Shown one piece after another: positions 47,361-59,790 of a stretch of DNA of 64,000 bases. Numbering within the stretch: position 1 is the stretch's first letter; each line of letters starts with the position of its first letter. A program made the position numbers and the translations under genes. The notes beneath the pieces were generated by a model. It was not told the origin of the DNA, made no database searches, and saw only the letters and a program-made list of their open reading frames with translations. The DNA is from Gymnorhina tibicen (lineage: Eukaryota > Chordata > Aves > Passeriformes > Artamidae), in contig VXAZ01007901.1 of assembly GCA_013399875.1 (NCBI GenBank), positions 62,001 through 126,000 of the forward strand, given 5' to 3'.

Positions 47361-48345
47361 GGATAACAGAGCTAAGAAGGAGAAAAATTACTGCTCAAGA
47401 GCAGCTGGGAGAGAACAGTGAGAATATAAGAGAAGAACAATTCTGCAGACAGCCAGGTCAGTGCAGAAGGAGGGGCTGGAGGTGCTGCAGACACTGGAGG
47501 TCAGGTTTTCCTGCAGCCCATGGTGCAGCCATGGTGAGGCAGCTGGGACCCTGCCGCCCATGCAGGCATGCAGAGATCCACGTGCCAGTTGTAGAGAACT
47601 TCATGCCAGAGCAGGTGAATGCTCAAAAGGTTCTGTGACCTTGTGGAAAGCCCATGTTGGAGCAGGCTGCTGTCAGGACCTCTGACCTTGCAGGAAGAAC
47701 TCTCACTGGAGTAGGTTTGCTGTCAGGACTTGTGGATCCATAGCAAGGGGGTCTCATTTTGGAGTAATCTGTTCATAAAGGATTGCACTCCGTAGAATGG
47801 ACCCATGCTGGAAGAGTTCACAACGAACTGCAGCTCACAGGAAAGACTCATTCTGGAAAATATGTGGAACACTGTGTCCTGTGGCCCATGGGAAGGACTA
47901 ACACTGGAGCAGTTTGCAAAGGACTGCCTTCTGTGGGAGGAACTCCAGGCTGGAGTAGAAGATTGCAAAGTTCTTTCTTTACAGGTGTCAGAGACAACAC
48001 ATGATGAACTGACCATAGCTCCCATTCCTGTTCCCCTGCACTACCTAGGGGAAGGAGGTAGAAAATTTGAGAGTAAAGTTAAGTCTAGGAAGAAGAGAGG
48101 GATGGGGAGAAAGTGTTTTAAGATTTTTTTGTATTCATTATTATTTTATTCTCATTTGGTTGTCAAAAAATTAGTACCACAAGTTAAATCCATTCTGCCC
48201 ATCAGGGTAGTTGATGAGTGATATATCCATCCCTGCCCTTGTCTCAACCATTTGTCATATTTTTCTCCCTCTGTTCAGTTGAGGAAGGGAGTGACAGAGC
48301 GGCTTTGGTGGGCACTAGACATCTAACCAGGGTCAAACCACCACA
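47361..48345 (+). mobile_element. ERVL-like LTR, 3' part (continues after the nested insertion)
   Basis: It resumes with 'ggataacagagctaagaagg' and continues through the rest of the ERVL LTR. Landmarks are 'caattctgcagac' (47440), the roughly 50-bp periodic region (47655-47965), 'gatgaactgaccatagctcc' (48002), 'gaaagtgttttaagattttt' (48109), 'tgatgagtgatatatccatc' (48212) and the terminal 'ggtcaaaccaccaca' (to 48345). Without the insert the LTR would be about 1.15 kb. Outer flanks CAGGT (46554-46558) and the sequence after 48345 (GAGAGGT) give no clean duplication. Confidence 0.82.
47655..47965 (+). repeat. Roughly 50-bp periodic repeat inside the ERVL LTR
   Basis: A motif close to CTGGAGCAGGTT recurs about every 50 bp: near 47656, 47706, 47757, 47802, 47851, 47902 and 47949. 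Between occurrences are variants of 'gactgc..cctgtgg'. It is an old tandem expansion within the LTR. Confidence 0.72.
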
Positions 48346-48519
48346 GAGAGGTACCCAGTTGTGTTGACTACTGAATACAGGCTTGAGAGCTCTCCCAAGA
48401 AGGCTATTTTTGAGACACTTCCTTCTTTTCATGCCTGTTCTCAAACAGATTGCATTTCATTCCTATTTTGTTAATTACTATGTCTAGTTCTGCTCCCATC
48501 ACCCCAGGCCTTTGGCTTG

Positions 48520-48735
48520 CCTACTCCACACACAGCTTCTTTAGTTGCTGAGAAATCTCTCCCTCCCCAGTTATTCCTAATTCAAATCTCTCCCTACCGG
48601 GTGTCTTACAAACCATACCAGGACGTTGACAAAGATAGATTTGTCCCACATAATCAGGTGGATCTCATCTCTTCCAAACAGCTATTGATCCCCGAAGAGG
48701 GTTCAAAAAATGCTATTGTTCTCTTTATTTTCAGC
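48520..48735 (-). mobile_element. Probable CR1 ORF1 C-terminal relic
   Basis: On the minus strand one frame reads LFGRDEIHLIMWDKSIF then VNVLVWFVRH (48598-48681). This resembles the D-G-I-H-L ... G-K-x-I-F-A-N-x-L-A block at the end of the esterase-like (SGNH) domain in avian CR1 ORF1. The flanking 'cagttattcctaattcaaat' (near 48570) is a phrase I associate with the same avian repeat. It is short and broken by stops. The D and H of the presumed catalytic block are present, but the rest of the domain is not readable. Other LINE ORF1 origins are possible. Confidence 0.5.
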
Positions 48736-51700
48736 TTGAAATACTATATACCAGCTTCACTACCTCAAAGACTCTTCTAAATCCTTCATGCCATTATCAG
48801 ACAATACAAGGTGTTTCGGTTGATTCATTAAATTTACAATATGGATGTCCTTCTCAGGTTTCTTAAGCAGCATAACTATTTCTCTGTATAAAATATTAAG
48901 CAACAAACCGTTAGTTTTAAAGGAGATATTGATTCTACAATTACCTCTGTTCTTTCAGTAAACATTCTGGAGATCTCAAGTATTCATGCTCAAACACATG
49001 GTTTCCACTGTAAAATGATGGTATGCAATTACCACATGCAAAGACCCTCTGGGCAACTCATTACAAGCGCAAACTGTATAAGACTTTGATATCTCATCTT
49101 GGTATAATGTGATCATTAAGATTAAAATATTTCTATAGCCAAACTTAAATAAACACATAAAACTCCACATTGTAGTTTTATTCACACATCCAGATTCTTC
49201 CGGCAGACTTAGATGCAAAAAAACCTAAGCTTATATTTTTGATCAGGGTAGCCACTTATGCTTTTCCCATTAGAAATAATTCTACATAAGCTGGTGAAAG
49301 GATTAGGTTCCCTACCATGTCACTTTTTTTCTCATCTATCTTTATTACAACTGTTATTGTACTTCCAATAAAATCAGTTGGATTTTCACTGGTATTGTAA
49401 AAGAAGCAGAATCAGATCAATTACTTCAGCAGCCCTCTTAACCTTTGTAAACTGCAGCTAAGCATACAGTGGGGAGGGGAGATGTGGGAAGCTGTGCCTT
49501 TACAAGGCTCTGAGGTGACCCAGAGAATAGTGGTGCTGTTCAGAGCACACAGCACAAGTGCCGGGCCACCAGAGCCCTGAGGAAGCTTTACCTCTCCTAC
49601 ACATTTGAGCCTGCCAAGCCTGCAGTCAAAGACAACTTTAGACAGCTTTTATAAATATGGGAGACCAAACGGCAAAATGGTTAGCTCAGGACAGGGTTGC
49701 CATAGCAAAAAGCCCTGTGTCCCATCTACCATTACCATCAGCTTTGCAGCTGGAGAGCTTTTGTTTAAACCTCACACCAAGGTTTACCAGCACCTTTGAA
49801 AAGGATGTCAGTATGCAAGCACTGCTAACAGAAAGAGGAAAGGTTCCATCCAACTGAGATGTGGCATGAAGTCAACATTTTTTGAAACTGATGTTACTTC
49901 TGCTAAGACTACAGCAGGTTTCAAATCTCTCAATATTTTGATGAAAATGAGCTGTATGTTCTTCAGAAACAAAGGGATTCTGAGTGCTTTAAAGAAAATA
50001 TTAATTTATAGATGTTGTTCAATTTGAACCAGGTGCCTTTCATCAAAAGGCTGGTCTCCTGATAGAATTTAAAAAGCTTTTAAAGAGGAGGACACTGTTG
50101 CTACTTAAAATGCACTATAGATTTTGCTACAGATGTTTGTTTTGCCTTTTTTTTTCCCCTCGTTCCTTTGTCATTCCTTTCTATCAGTGGCTGGTAACTC
50201 CAAATTTAGCTACCAGCAGTCAAAGGCAGTGGTCAAAAACTGGTTCACACCTGCAAACCAAGTACTGATCCTTCCCTTTTGCAGATTATTTTCCTCCTCT
50301 CCTCCACCTTTTTTTCTGCCATACTAAGCATGCCTGTTTGACAAAGGAGTACTGAATACTGATTTTCAAGCTAAGTTCTTCACAGAGTGAAAAAGATAAT
50401 TAAGATTCAATCAAAATGGTAATTTTTTTAACATGTCTTTTTTAATGTGCTAAAGACATTGGAGTAGAAATCATGTCCATATAAGTCTTTGGATTTGCTG
50501 AAATTTTTGTGACATTTGCTATCAGATGCAGGAGCTAGCTGAACTTTGAATAGAAGAAGCATCCTATTTTTTAAGCAAACTAGCTTATTTAAATGTAAAG
50601 AGATCAGCCCACCAAGAGATGCCTAGAAGCCAAACACAGCTAAGGGCTGCTTAGTGTGCTTAAGAAAATTAAGGCAGAGTGACTGTGTATGTAATACTGC
50701 AAGAAGTTTCTATTGCTGTGACCATTTCCCATTCTAGCTAGACATCATAGGTGTGCTTAAACTGGCAGGAAATTGCATTGTAATTATGACATGTAAACCA
50801 TTACCTGGTGTAAGCTTCTCTCTTGTGTATGATCTTAGTTTCACCCTGCCCAAGTTGTTACAGAAGGATTTGCCATTGCCTGGAGGTTAGAAACTTTGAA
50901 ACAACCAAAGGTTTAGATTAAGTATGGCACATCCTTATACCCAGTGGTTTGCAAAGATATTTCATCCAACCTTCAGAAAAGTGCCTCTAGCACTTGAAAT
51001 GATAAGTCAAATTTGTTTTTTCTTACACTCTCTGGGGATTAGGCTTGAAGTTCTCTGTTAAGGAGAGATTTTTGCTATCTTTCTGATCAGCATAAATATA
51101 AACTGTTTCCCTTTATTTACTCTTCTTAATCATAATTTTCTTTGTATGGATTGTACATTTTATGTAAACTTGCTCAGTTGCTAAGGTTCAATCTTCAGCA
51201 AAGACTTAAAGGCACACTCCCTTAGTAACTCAGCTTTCTTATTTTTAGTCTGGGAACTTTGCTCACTAACTTTATTCCTGCATTTTAGGAACTTTAAATT
51301 CTGATATCTGCTTGCAGATATGTGACTTTGCCTAAATTTTTTTTTCTTTTCCCTCCTGTTCCTAGGCAATTGCTGTAGCTGTCAGCACATCACCAGGTAC
51401 CTAGGGCTGTAGCTAGCATCTTAATGAAAGACCCATGCTGATCCTTCCATTTATGCATTAGATCCTTGACTGATCTAGGACTCACCCTAGACCTGCAAGG
51501 TCCAACAGTCTTCTTTTAATCAGTTCCCAGAAATGAGCATTCAGTGTGCAAGGGCCCTCTAACATGGTGCACACTGCACCAGTTTCTCCAAACATGCAGC
51601 ACAGTATCCTAAACTATTACATTTATAAATGTAGGTTTCTGAGGAAGGGTATTACAACAAATATAGCCTTTCAGCAGAACCATGCTATTCACTTAGAAAC

Positions 51701-51899
51701 AATCAGGGAGCATACAGGAAGATGTGCACGTAAAAGATAATTTCAGTCTTTTACTGAACAGTGGATAAATCCCAGGACTGTCTCGTAAAATAGGGTTAAA
51801 TTCAGCTTTAAAGGCAAAACTTTGCACCAGCATCACTCCTATCAAAAAAACTCACTTATATTTTCATTATAAAGTTTAAATTTATTTGATTGATAGATA
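48736..51899. other. Unique AT-rich DNA
   Basis: 3.2 kb without a recognised gene or mobile element. The GC-richer patch at 49480-49850 has no motif I know; frames at 49605-49799 and 49657-49857 overlap in different phases, as chance frames do. Confidence 0.5.
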
Positions 51900-52420
51900 A
51901 TTACAATGCCTGTGGTACAAGACAAAAGAACAAAAGGACACTGCAACTGTGCATTTATTTTCATCTGGATGAGCATCAGGGGAGGATTGTTCCAGAGTGC
52001 TGAATGTGTGTCAGACTGGACGAGTTTGGTGTCTCAAGCCAATGCCTATGGGTGTGTGGTTGGGGGTGGGTCAGGCCTTGCTTTTGGTGAAACGGTGCCC
52101 TGCCCCCAGCCTAGGACAGCCATCAATCAATCAATCAATCACACAGCAGGGGCAGTGCTGACCCAGCTCCTGACTGGCCAAGTGACCAGAAGTCCCACCT
52201 GAGGGACAGGCCCATGAAGGGCCAAGGGTTTAAAAGCAGCTATGAAGTAGCCATTCATCTAGACCCTGCCGTCTCCTAGAGTTTCTAACTCCTGCTGGCA
52301 CCCTAGGAGTTGGTAGCCATATGCGTGTTTTTCTGTACCTTTTCTGTCTTTCTCTCTCTTCTCCTAATTCTCTTTTTCATGGAACATTTTTGGGTAACTT
52401 AGTATTTTACAAGTTTAAGG
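51900..52420 (+). repeat. GC-richer island, possibly LTR-derived
   Basis: From about 51960 to 52330 the sequence is GC-richer than its flanks. It contains a TTTAAAAG TATA-like element (near 52229) preceded by 'gggccaagg' and followed by a C/T-rich stretch. That layout would fit an LTR promoter on the plus strand. A 98-codon frame (51906-52202) crosses it and ends before the TATA-like site; the translation is not recognisable. No TG/CA ends with a target-site duplication were found, so this is tentative. Confidence 0.35.
52122..52141 (+). repeat. (ATCA)n microsatellite
   Basis: Five ATCA units in a row within the GC-richer island. A short, probably polymorphic tetranucleotide. Confidence 0.85.
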
Positions 52421-53641
52421 GCTTCTAAGTTGAATGGTCTAAGTTAATGCTAAATTAATGCTACATAATGTTATAATAAGTGTTTTATCTTGAATTTTGT
52501 GTTGTATTTACTCCTTTGCCAAATTTTCCTTAATTTTCTATATTTTTGCCAGAAAACTTTTGTGTGATGTTTAGCTCTTGAGAAAATCTGGTTGGTATTT
52601 CTCCTTTGGCTTTTTGTTTCTACAAATATAAGCCAATAACTATGCCTTCCAAGAAATGTTCATTGGGGATTTACTATATTTTTATGTTTCAGTTGTGTGT
52701 GTGTGTATATGTGCATAATATTCACCTGTGTACTTTTCTCCCTTCACTTCTTTATATCTGACTTTGAAGAAACATTTTTTTTACTTATTTCTTTTGGACT
52801 ATGTTCATCCTCCATCATAACAATTGATTGTCCCAAGCCCATGTGATAATTTCTGTGTATGGTTTCTATACATCAGTTATGCAAGGAAATGTTCTAGTTT
52901 GTTTAATGCTTTTCTGCATTTCTCAGTGGTTTCACTTGTACATGGTGAAAGTTTTGCCCCACTAGTATCAGCAGTATTAGCACTGTCTCTTAAATTAACC
53001 TGTATCTGAACTGAAACTGTGACCTATCTTCCTTGGACACTTTGCAATGTTTTTGCCATTCTTTAATATTAAGCAGACAGCAAATCTCTGTAAAGCTTCA
53101 GACATAAAAATTATGCCTTTGGAGGCAGCTGATCACCGATTTCAGTGACCTCAAGATTTCACAAAGTATTTTTAATGCTAGGGCTTGAAATCACACCTCA
53201 GTTGTAGACATTCATATTTCCTCAATGGGTTGAAAATGAAGTGCTGAGATAACAACATTTTATGGCTTCAGAAATGCTCTCAGTGGATCTTAAAATTTGC
53301 CATTTGCCTGGGGGAATATAAAAACTACATCAAATTCAAAAGAGGAGCCTATACTTCTTTGAACCAGAAGTTTACTTTGACAAAAATAACAAGCACACCA
53401 GGATTCATAACAGACCTTAACAGTGAGGTTTAAACAGCTTGCTAAGATTTTACAGAAATAATCAGATTTTTAGGTATCCATGTGTATTTTACCTAGTCAA
53501 GCAAAGCCATATGTATATATATCTGACTGTAAGCCTGGTGGTCTGACCTCAGCTGGTGGCCAAGCACCCAAACAACTCCTTGTTGCTGCTGCTACTGCAA
53601 GACACGGATAGGGAGAGAGTATATAGGGAATAACAGACAAG
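52421..53641. other. Unique AT-rich DNA
   Basis: No gene recognised. A short (TG)n run is present near 52694-52707. Confidence 0.5.
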
Positions 53642-53783
53642 ACAAAAAGGTAAAAAAAAAAATTAAAAAAAAAACAACCCTCCCAGACAACAACAACAAT
53701 ACCTCTCAAACAAACAAAACCTACACAAAAACAGCAACAACAAAATAAAACCAGAAACAAACAAACAAACAAACCCACCCACA
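53642..53783. repeat. A/C-rich tract with (CAAA)n
   Basis: About 140 bp is dominated by A and C: poly(A) runs, then CAA and CAAA steps, ending in an exact (CAAA)n run near 53755-53775. The minus-strand frame 53497-53835 (112 codons) crosses it and is Phe/Cys/Val/Leu-rich by composition only. Confidence 0.82.
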
Positions 53784-55186
53784 GAAACAGAGGAAGCAAC
53801 CTGCCAACAGTGGCATTGTCAGGGCTAAAATTCACTTGCCAGCTCTTCTCAAAGCACAGCTCTAATTAACACCAATCCTAGGGAAGTAAATTTAGAAACA
53901 TGTATGTGAAAATGTATAAGGTGTGGTACATAATAAATGAAGTGACATTATCTAATAAGCATTGAGATTCAAGCAGTTTTGCAGAAAAATGTCCCCAGTG
54001 TCTGTTCTCATTTAATTGGTACCCTCTCCCCAGTGTTTTGCCTATAAATCACGGGCTAATCACCTGCCCAGATATATTTTTTAAGAGTACTTATCGGAGT
54101 TACTTTCAAATTGTTCCAAATTTCTTCCTTGATTTTTTTCTTTCCCTTTTGGAACACAAAACAAATGACCAATTAGTTTCCTATTCCGGAGGAAGAAAAA
54201 AAAATCTGAGAACCTCCGTGCCACCTGCCTGAAGCAAATTTGCACTGTTGAGTTATATCAGAGGATTTTAAACTTGAAGTAATGGCATACCCTTGACCCC
54301 AGCAGCATGAATGGCTTGGCTAGAATTGCAAATGATTTTTGTATGTTGCCAGTAAAACACCATTTATATCACACTGTAAAAAATGAACATGAAGTAGTGA
54401 GGAACTTGCTGCTGCTGTCAGTCAAGGATGGTTTTGTGTTACAATAAGGGCACAATTTGGATGTGTCATACTGCTCTGAAAATGCAAGGTGGAGTATAAA
54501 ATACTGGGCAGAAATGGAAAGTGATCAACTTGAAGCATTGCTTGAAACCATTAAAGAAACATCAGCAAATTGAGGAAATCTGTAAGGATGACTTTCATCA
54601 GAGTTTAGTTAGTATTTATGGAGTCAGATAAAATGATAGGTAATGTAGTAGATTTATATAATGCCATTTATCAAGGTTCTCATTTTCATACTCCTGAATA
54701 ACATTACTACATTATATCATAAGTCTCTATAGTTATTTTATACTGCCAGATTTTTATTTAAAACAAAAATTCAAGTTTTAACTTAATTATGCATCCACGA
54801 ATAATGGCATGCAACACTTCTGAAGGATTCCTTCAGTGAAGAAGGATCACTACAGGATCTACAGATCATCTGAAAGGTTTCGTGGAGTGTCACTGCTGTG
54901 ATATTAAAGGGGACAGGTCATGCCTGAACTACTGTTGATACAGACACAGACTGGTAAAAAATTCGTTAAGTATCTCATAAAATTCCATCATTCAGGAATA
55001 GCTGAGGACAGATGTTTTCCATCCAACTGATAGTATTTTCACACTGCTTTCATTAAGCTGTCATTTTAAAAACTGCTTCAATTTGAGTCCCCTTTCTGCT
55101 TTGTTAGTTTTGATGTATCCCTCTGCACCTGGTATGAAAGGAAAGGTTTGTTCTTTTGTGAAAATTTACTAGAAATTAGAGCAGAC

Positions 55187-55225
55187 TCACACACACAATT
55201 ACACACACACTCACAAATACACTAA
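55187..55225 (+). repeat. Interrupted (CA)n
   Basis: Short CA dinucleotide runs separated by AATT and TCA interruptions. Confidence 0.7.
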
Positions 55226-56270
55226 CACTGAATGTAATCATGCAGTACCAACAGGTTTGGGCAAGAACAGTCTTAAGAATTTATACTTATTTATGGTCTA
55301 ATCTTAAAAGCTTTATAATGTATTAAGGCATTGTAAATTCAAACATTTATGCAACTTTGATTTGAAGGAATCAGTAACTTTGATTTACTAATGTTGTAGA
55401 ACACATTGTTCACTGAGCACAGAAAAGGAATGTTTCAGCTTATCCTGAGCAGACATAAAATAAGATTCAAAAGCAACAGTGATTTAGAAAGTACAGCAAA
55501 TAAATGCATATAATTGAACCACATAAGTCTTTAGAAAGTTTAGAAAGGTTCGGACACTTGGGTCTCAAAGTTTGCAGAAGCTGTGGATGTAATATTTTCT
55601 TTCAGAAATTCCATTTTTGTTTTTCTTGGTCTCAGACATTTTCTGTTCTTGCAAAATGTTGCACTGAGGAGCTATAAACTTACAAGGGCAATAAAGTATA
55701 TATTTCATAAGAAAAGAGTGTTTTCAGAACGTGTGCTGCAAAACAAGAAATGGGAAATTGCATCATATACATTCAGAACAACAACAACAACAAAAGGAAT
55801 GTCTTACTTCTTTTTCATGAAAATGTAGAATAACTTGAAGAAAATCCCAGGGTTTTGACAGGTTTAGAAGCATCTCTTTACATCCCTGAGATCAGGAGAA
55901 CACAGCTTAAAGTTTAGTTCCTTGTTGGAAATCAAAGAGCTGCCCACTCATGTATACGCACATGAGAACAAGGATGAGAATGGGATGGCATTACTTTCCT
56001 TCTTACAGTCACACTGAAGCAGGGCTGATGGAGAAAGTGGGCATCTGGCCTCCCTCTAGATATGCTTCCAGCAGAGAGCCACATCCTGATGCTAGCAGGT
56101 CACATTCTGCAGCAAATGCCTGATCAGCAGAGACACAGGTAAACTTAGTCCAGCAGCAGGAAAGTACCAAGGACTGTGCAGTTCCCTAATATACCTCAAC
56201 AAATTTATATGCATCCATCTGTTTTTAAAACTATCTATGGACAACTGTGGAGGGGCTGGGTAAGGTGAGA

Positions 56271-56300
56271 TGGGGGGCAGAAGGGGAGGGAGGGAGGGGG
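56271..56300 (+). other. G-run cluster, potential G-quadruplex
   Basis: The plus strand has G6 at 56272-56277, then GGGG, GGG, GGG and GGGGG separated by single A bases (56283-56300). Four or more G runs with one-base loops meet the usual pattern for a very stable quadruplex. It is isolated in AT-rich DNA and not next to any gene I can see. Confidence 0.75.
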
Positions 56301-59300
56301 AAAAAAAGCAAGAAAGGAAATTAAAAAGTTTAAGAGGAAACATTTCCTTTTATATCTGACTTCTATTCCTATAAAAAAAAGATTAACCAACACCAAGGAT
56401 CCAAACCTAGTCCCAACTAACTTGATAAGCACTTTTTTTGTGCTGTGATGAGTGATGACAACAGTATCCTGTCTCATATGAGTGTTCTGAGATGTATGGA
56501 TTTTAAGTGCCCAGATATTTTGATAATGAGGAATCAAAATTTTAAAAATATAACAAAATTCAGGCTGGTGATGAGAAAAGGACTTACTGAAAATGGTCTC
56601 CTAGTTTCCACTGGAAGTATAAGAAATGTACATAAATAATTGACCTGCCTTTGCTTATTTGTTTGAAGAAACTATAAACCTACCAGAGAGCAGAAGCACT
56701 AACTGAAGGTTTTGATTTGTTGGATGTTGGGGTTTTTTTTGTTAATATTTTTGTCTAAAGCACTTGATACTTTTCACAATTTAACTGCAATAGGCCTTAA
56801 CATAAGTGTTGTTACATGTGTAGAGAGCTGATTAAAGGATGATAGCTCCCTTTTACTATCAGCTTTACACCATTCCAATAGGTCATTTCCCCACCCTTTT
56901 GCCACAGACTGAAAAAAAGACTTGAGAGTAGACTTATGAGACGAAAATCAATTCTGATTTAGTCTATTACATTAATTTGCTTAAGGCCAGCATCTGCTTC
57001 ACTCTTGAGAAGTATGATTTGCTGGAACCCTTCTCCCATGTGTAGCCTGAACAAATTAATATTCTTAGGCTCAAAAATTTAGACAGTCTTCATAACTACT
57101 TTCCATGTCTGTGCATTCATAGCAAATGTAATATTGCATTGCACATTATTTCAGCAAATACTTACCCACAGAATAATTTAAAAAAAGGTTTTGCAGTAGC
57201 TTAGCAACCAGTAAAATCCTCTAATATCCATGCAGAGAGTATTTATTAAATCTTCGCCTGTAGAATTACATGAAAACTCTTTAATACAAAAAGAAACAAA
57301 ACCTGATTTTAAACCTTCTTAATAAGACTAAACGTTAATTGAATTTCTCCCATCTTTGAGTGAATACAATGTGTAATTATTGATTGTCATGTATTCCTTC
57401 CAGGAGTGCTTTAGTCTGATTTTTAATACATATCTCTATTTTACAATTCATTTTTCTCATTTTTCTCCTCTTTTAAAGTTAAAATTCTTTCATACAACTC
57501 AATTTTACAGAAAGATTTTACATTCTGTCTTTATTCCTACTCCAGTCTTTTTATCAATATTTTTACCTTTTCTTTGAACACATTCAATTACACTATATGG
57601 GACTTACTTAATACCATATCTTTTATGTTGCAGCAGAGAGACTTTAATATATGAGGTTCTAAAGCTTAATAATTTCCTTCACACAGCATTTCTTTCATTC
57701 CACCTAACATAAGTTTCACTGATGGCCATAATGTGAAAACCAAGTTGTCTCCATTCTTCACATCCACAATTATTTCAGAGTTCTACAACGTAATATTCCA
57801 TTATTTGGATTAAATGAAGTAACATTAATTTCTCACCCCACTGTTCATCTGTATGAGATGATTCACACACTGATAGTTATACTAGGCACAAGCATCTGAA
57901 ATAACAAAAAGCTGCTTTTCAATTTATGATTTTTGCTTTTCCTTAGAACTTCAAAAAATTTTGAACAGGATTCATTTGTTCTGTGTGTGCTGCATTTATG
58001 TCCCTTATTCTGTCACTGGCACACAGCTGACTTGCAGATTCCACATTGCAGAAAATACAGGTCAGGTTATTTATACAAATTTTTCCAATTATGAGTGTTT
58101 ACCCTCATTCTATTTGACATATGATGACTAAGAAAATCTTTATTGTCCTTTACACAGATGTGCAAATAAAAATGGCTCAAATGATCCAGTTTGCAGTAGA
58201 AATAAAATGAAGGTCTAAATATTCTGAGATGAGCTTTAAAGACGGAGGGGCTGAAAAAAACATATCTCAGTAATATTCTGAATGCCTGAGATGTCTATTC
58301 TTTTCACTGCGTTAACTGTTGTGAATCTGCTTTGCTGAGAGTAAAGCTCTGTGCAGGCCTCTTGTCAGCATTTTAGGACAGCACACTTTTTATGGACCTG
58401 CTGGTGACCTCATCATAAAGACTTGCATGTCATGTTGACATTTCAGCTGCACCTTTTAAACTATTCTGGAAGGAAATGGGACTTTGCATACCTTTGAGAT
58501 GTTTATGCCCCCCACCCAGTGTACTACAGAAAAGTCAGCCTAAGTCAGAAGTCAAAGAGCAAAGTGTAGCTGACTAAAGAGTTGTGGCACTGGGAGAGGA
58601 TCCTCATGAGGATATAGAGTTTGGACCTTATATTCTGGTATAGAAGAGTATATAGAAAAATATGTTCCATTTGAAACACTGACACTGCTTCTTTCAATGT
58701 TGTCACTGTATTACTAGAAAGAAAACCACATAAGGCAATTTGAATTAAAGTAGAAATGTTTTTCAATACAATAAAATATGCAACTCAGTAGCAACTACAA
58801 GCACTTTGGTGTTTTACAGAAAAATTTAAGGTGGGAAAAACTTAGACCTGGTTTTCAGCATCTGACTCAAGTTAAAATGCTTAGTGAGTTCCTATATTTT
58901 GTATATTCATGCACTTTAGTTTCCAGCGGACTTAACTTTGAATAAACTGCCAAATTTCACTTCTCATTTATATGTCTCTCCTAATAGGATTCATCAACTA
59001 ATCAATTGGGATAACTAAATCAAAGCTGATTCAAGGCACGTATAAATTTCCATTTTCCATTTACTTAACCATAGCTGGTTTTGTATTGTTTATCTATTAA
59101 TTCTGTTGTTGCGTCAGTCATCCCTGTGAAGCCCAGGTAACTTGTTTAGTTGCCTGTGTTGATCTGGGTGATTTTTTTTAAAGCTTTAAATGATTTGAAG
59201 GAAATGGTTTTTGTGTATATTGTTTAAGGCAGAAAAAAATTTCCTTTCTTACCAGGTCCTAGTAGCTGCAATGGATTAAAGTGTCCCATCTACTATACAT

Positions 59301-59455
59301 TTGAGAATATATTAATTCAATTTGTGGTCACCATTCAGGGAAAAGCTGATAGGTGCTTCTTGAGTTAACATCTGCATTAAACATTAGTCTTTATTTAGCT
59401 GTATCCTATCAGTTCTCTTTTGCTTCATAGTTGTGCTGACTTCTCTCTAACAGCC

Positions 59456-59790
59456 TGCTGTGGTTTAGGAGTGATATTCTGAATTTATTGCTTCCACCAA
59501 AACCCTCCAAACCAAGCACCACTCACTCATACACTCCTTCTTCCCTCTCCCTCCCCTTTGTGGCATGTCGAGAGAGAACTGGAGGCCCAAAAGGTGACGA
59601 TCATGGGTTGAGATATGAACAATTTACTGGAAACAGCAATAAGGTAAGAAAATGAGCAGTAAAAGCAACAATATTAATTACAAAAGTGTACTAGAGAAAG
59701 GTGAGTGATTCCCATGTAAAACACCCACCATGGAGCTCGACCTGACCAACACCACCCTACCCTAACCCGTAAGAGAGATCTTACTGCAGT
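59456..59790 (-). mobile_element. Partial ERVL-type LTR, minus strand
   Basis: The plus strand starts TGCTGTGGTTTAGGAG, the 3' end of the same LTR group as 44413-44912. The shared blocks 'gatcatgggttgagata' (near 59600), 'cagcaataaggtaag' (near 59633) and 'aaaagcaacaatatt' (near 59662) follow in the same order. Further right (59700-59770) only weak similarity to the LTR middle remains. The 5' half of the LTR is missing or unrecognisable, and no target-site duplication is seen. Confidence 0.72.

Larger units (their letters stand above)
53784..59450. other. Unique AT-rich DNA
   Basis: 5.7 kb without a recognised gene or mobile element. It includes a (CA)n-like patch (55187-55225) and a G-run cluster (56271-56300). 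The longest frame (56235-56537 minus, 100 codons) owes its Pro/Leu/Phe-rich end to the G-run tract read in reverse. Confidence 0.55.

Noticed and set aside
53497..53835. 112-codon minus-strand hydrophobic frame
   Set aside because: Crosses an A-run and (CAAA)n tract; compositional.
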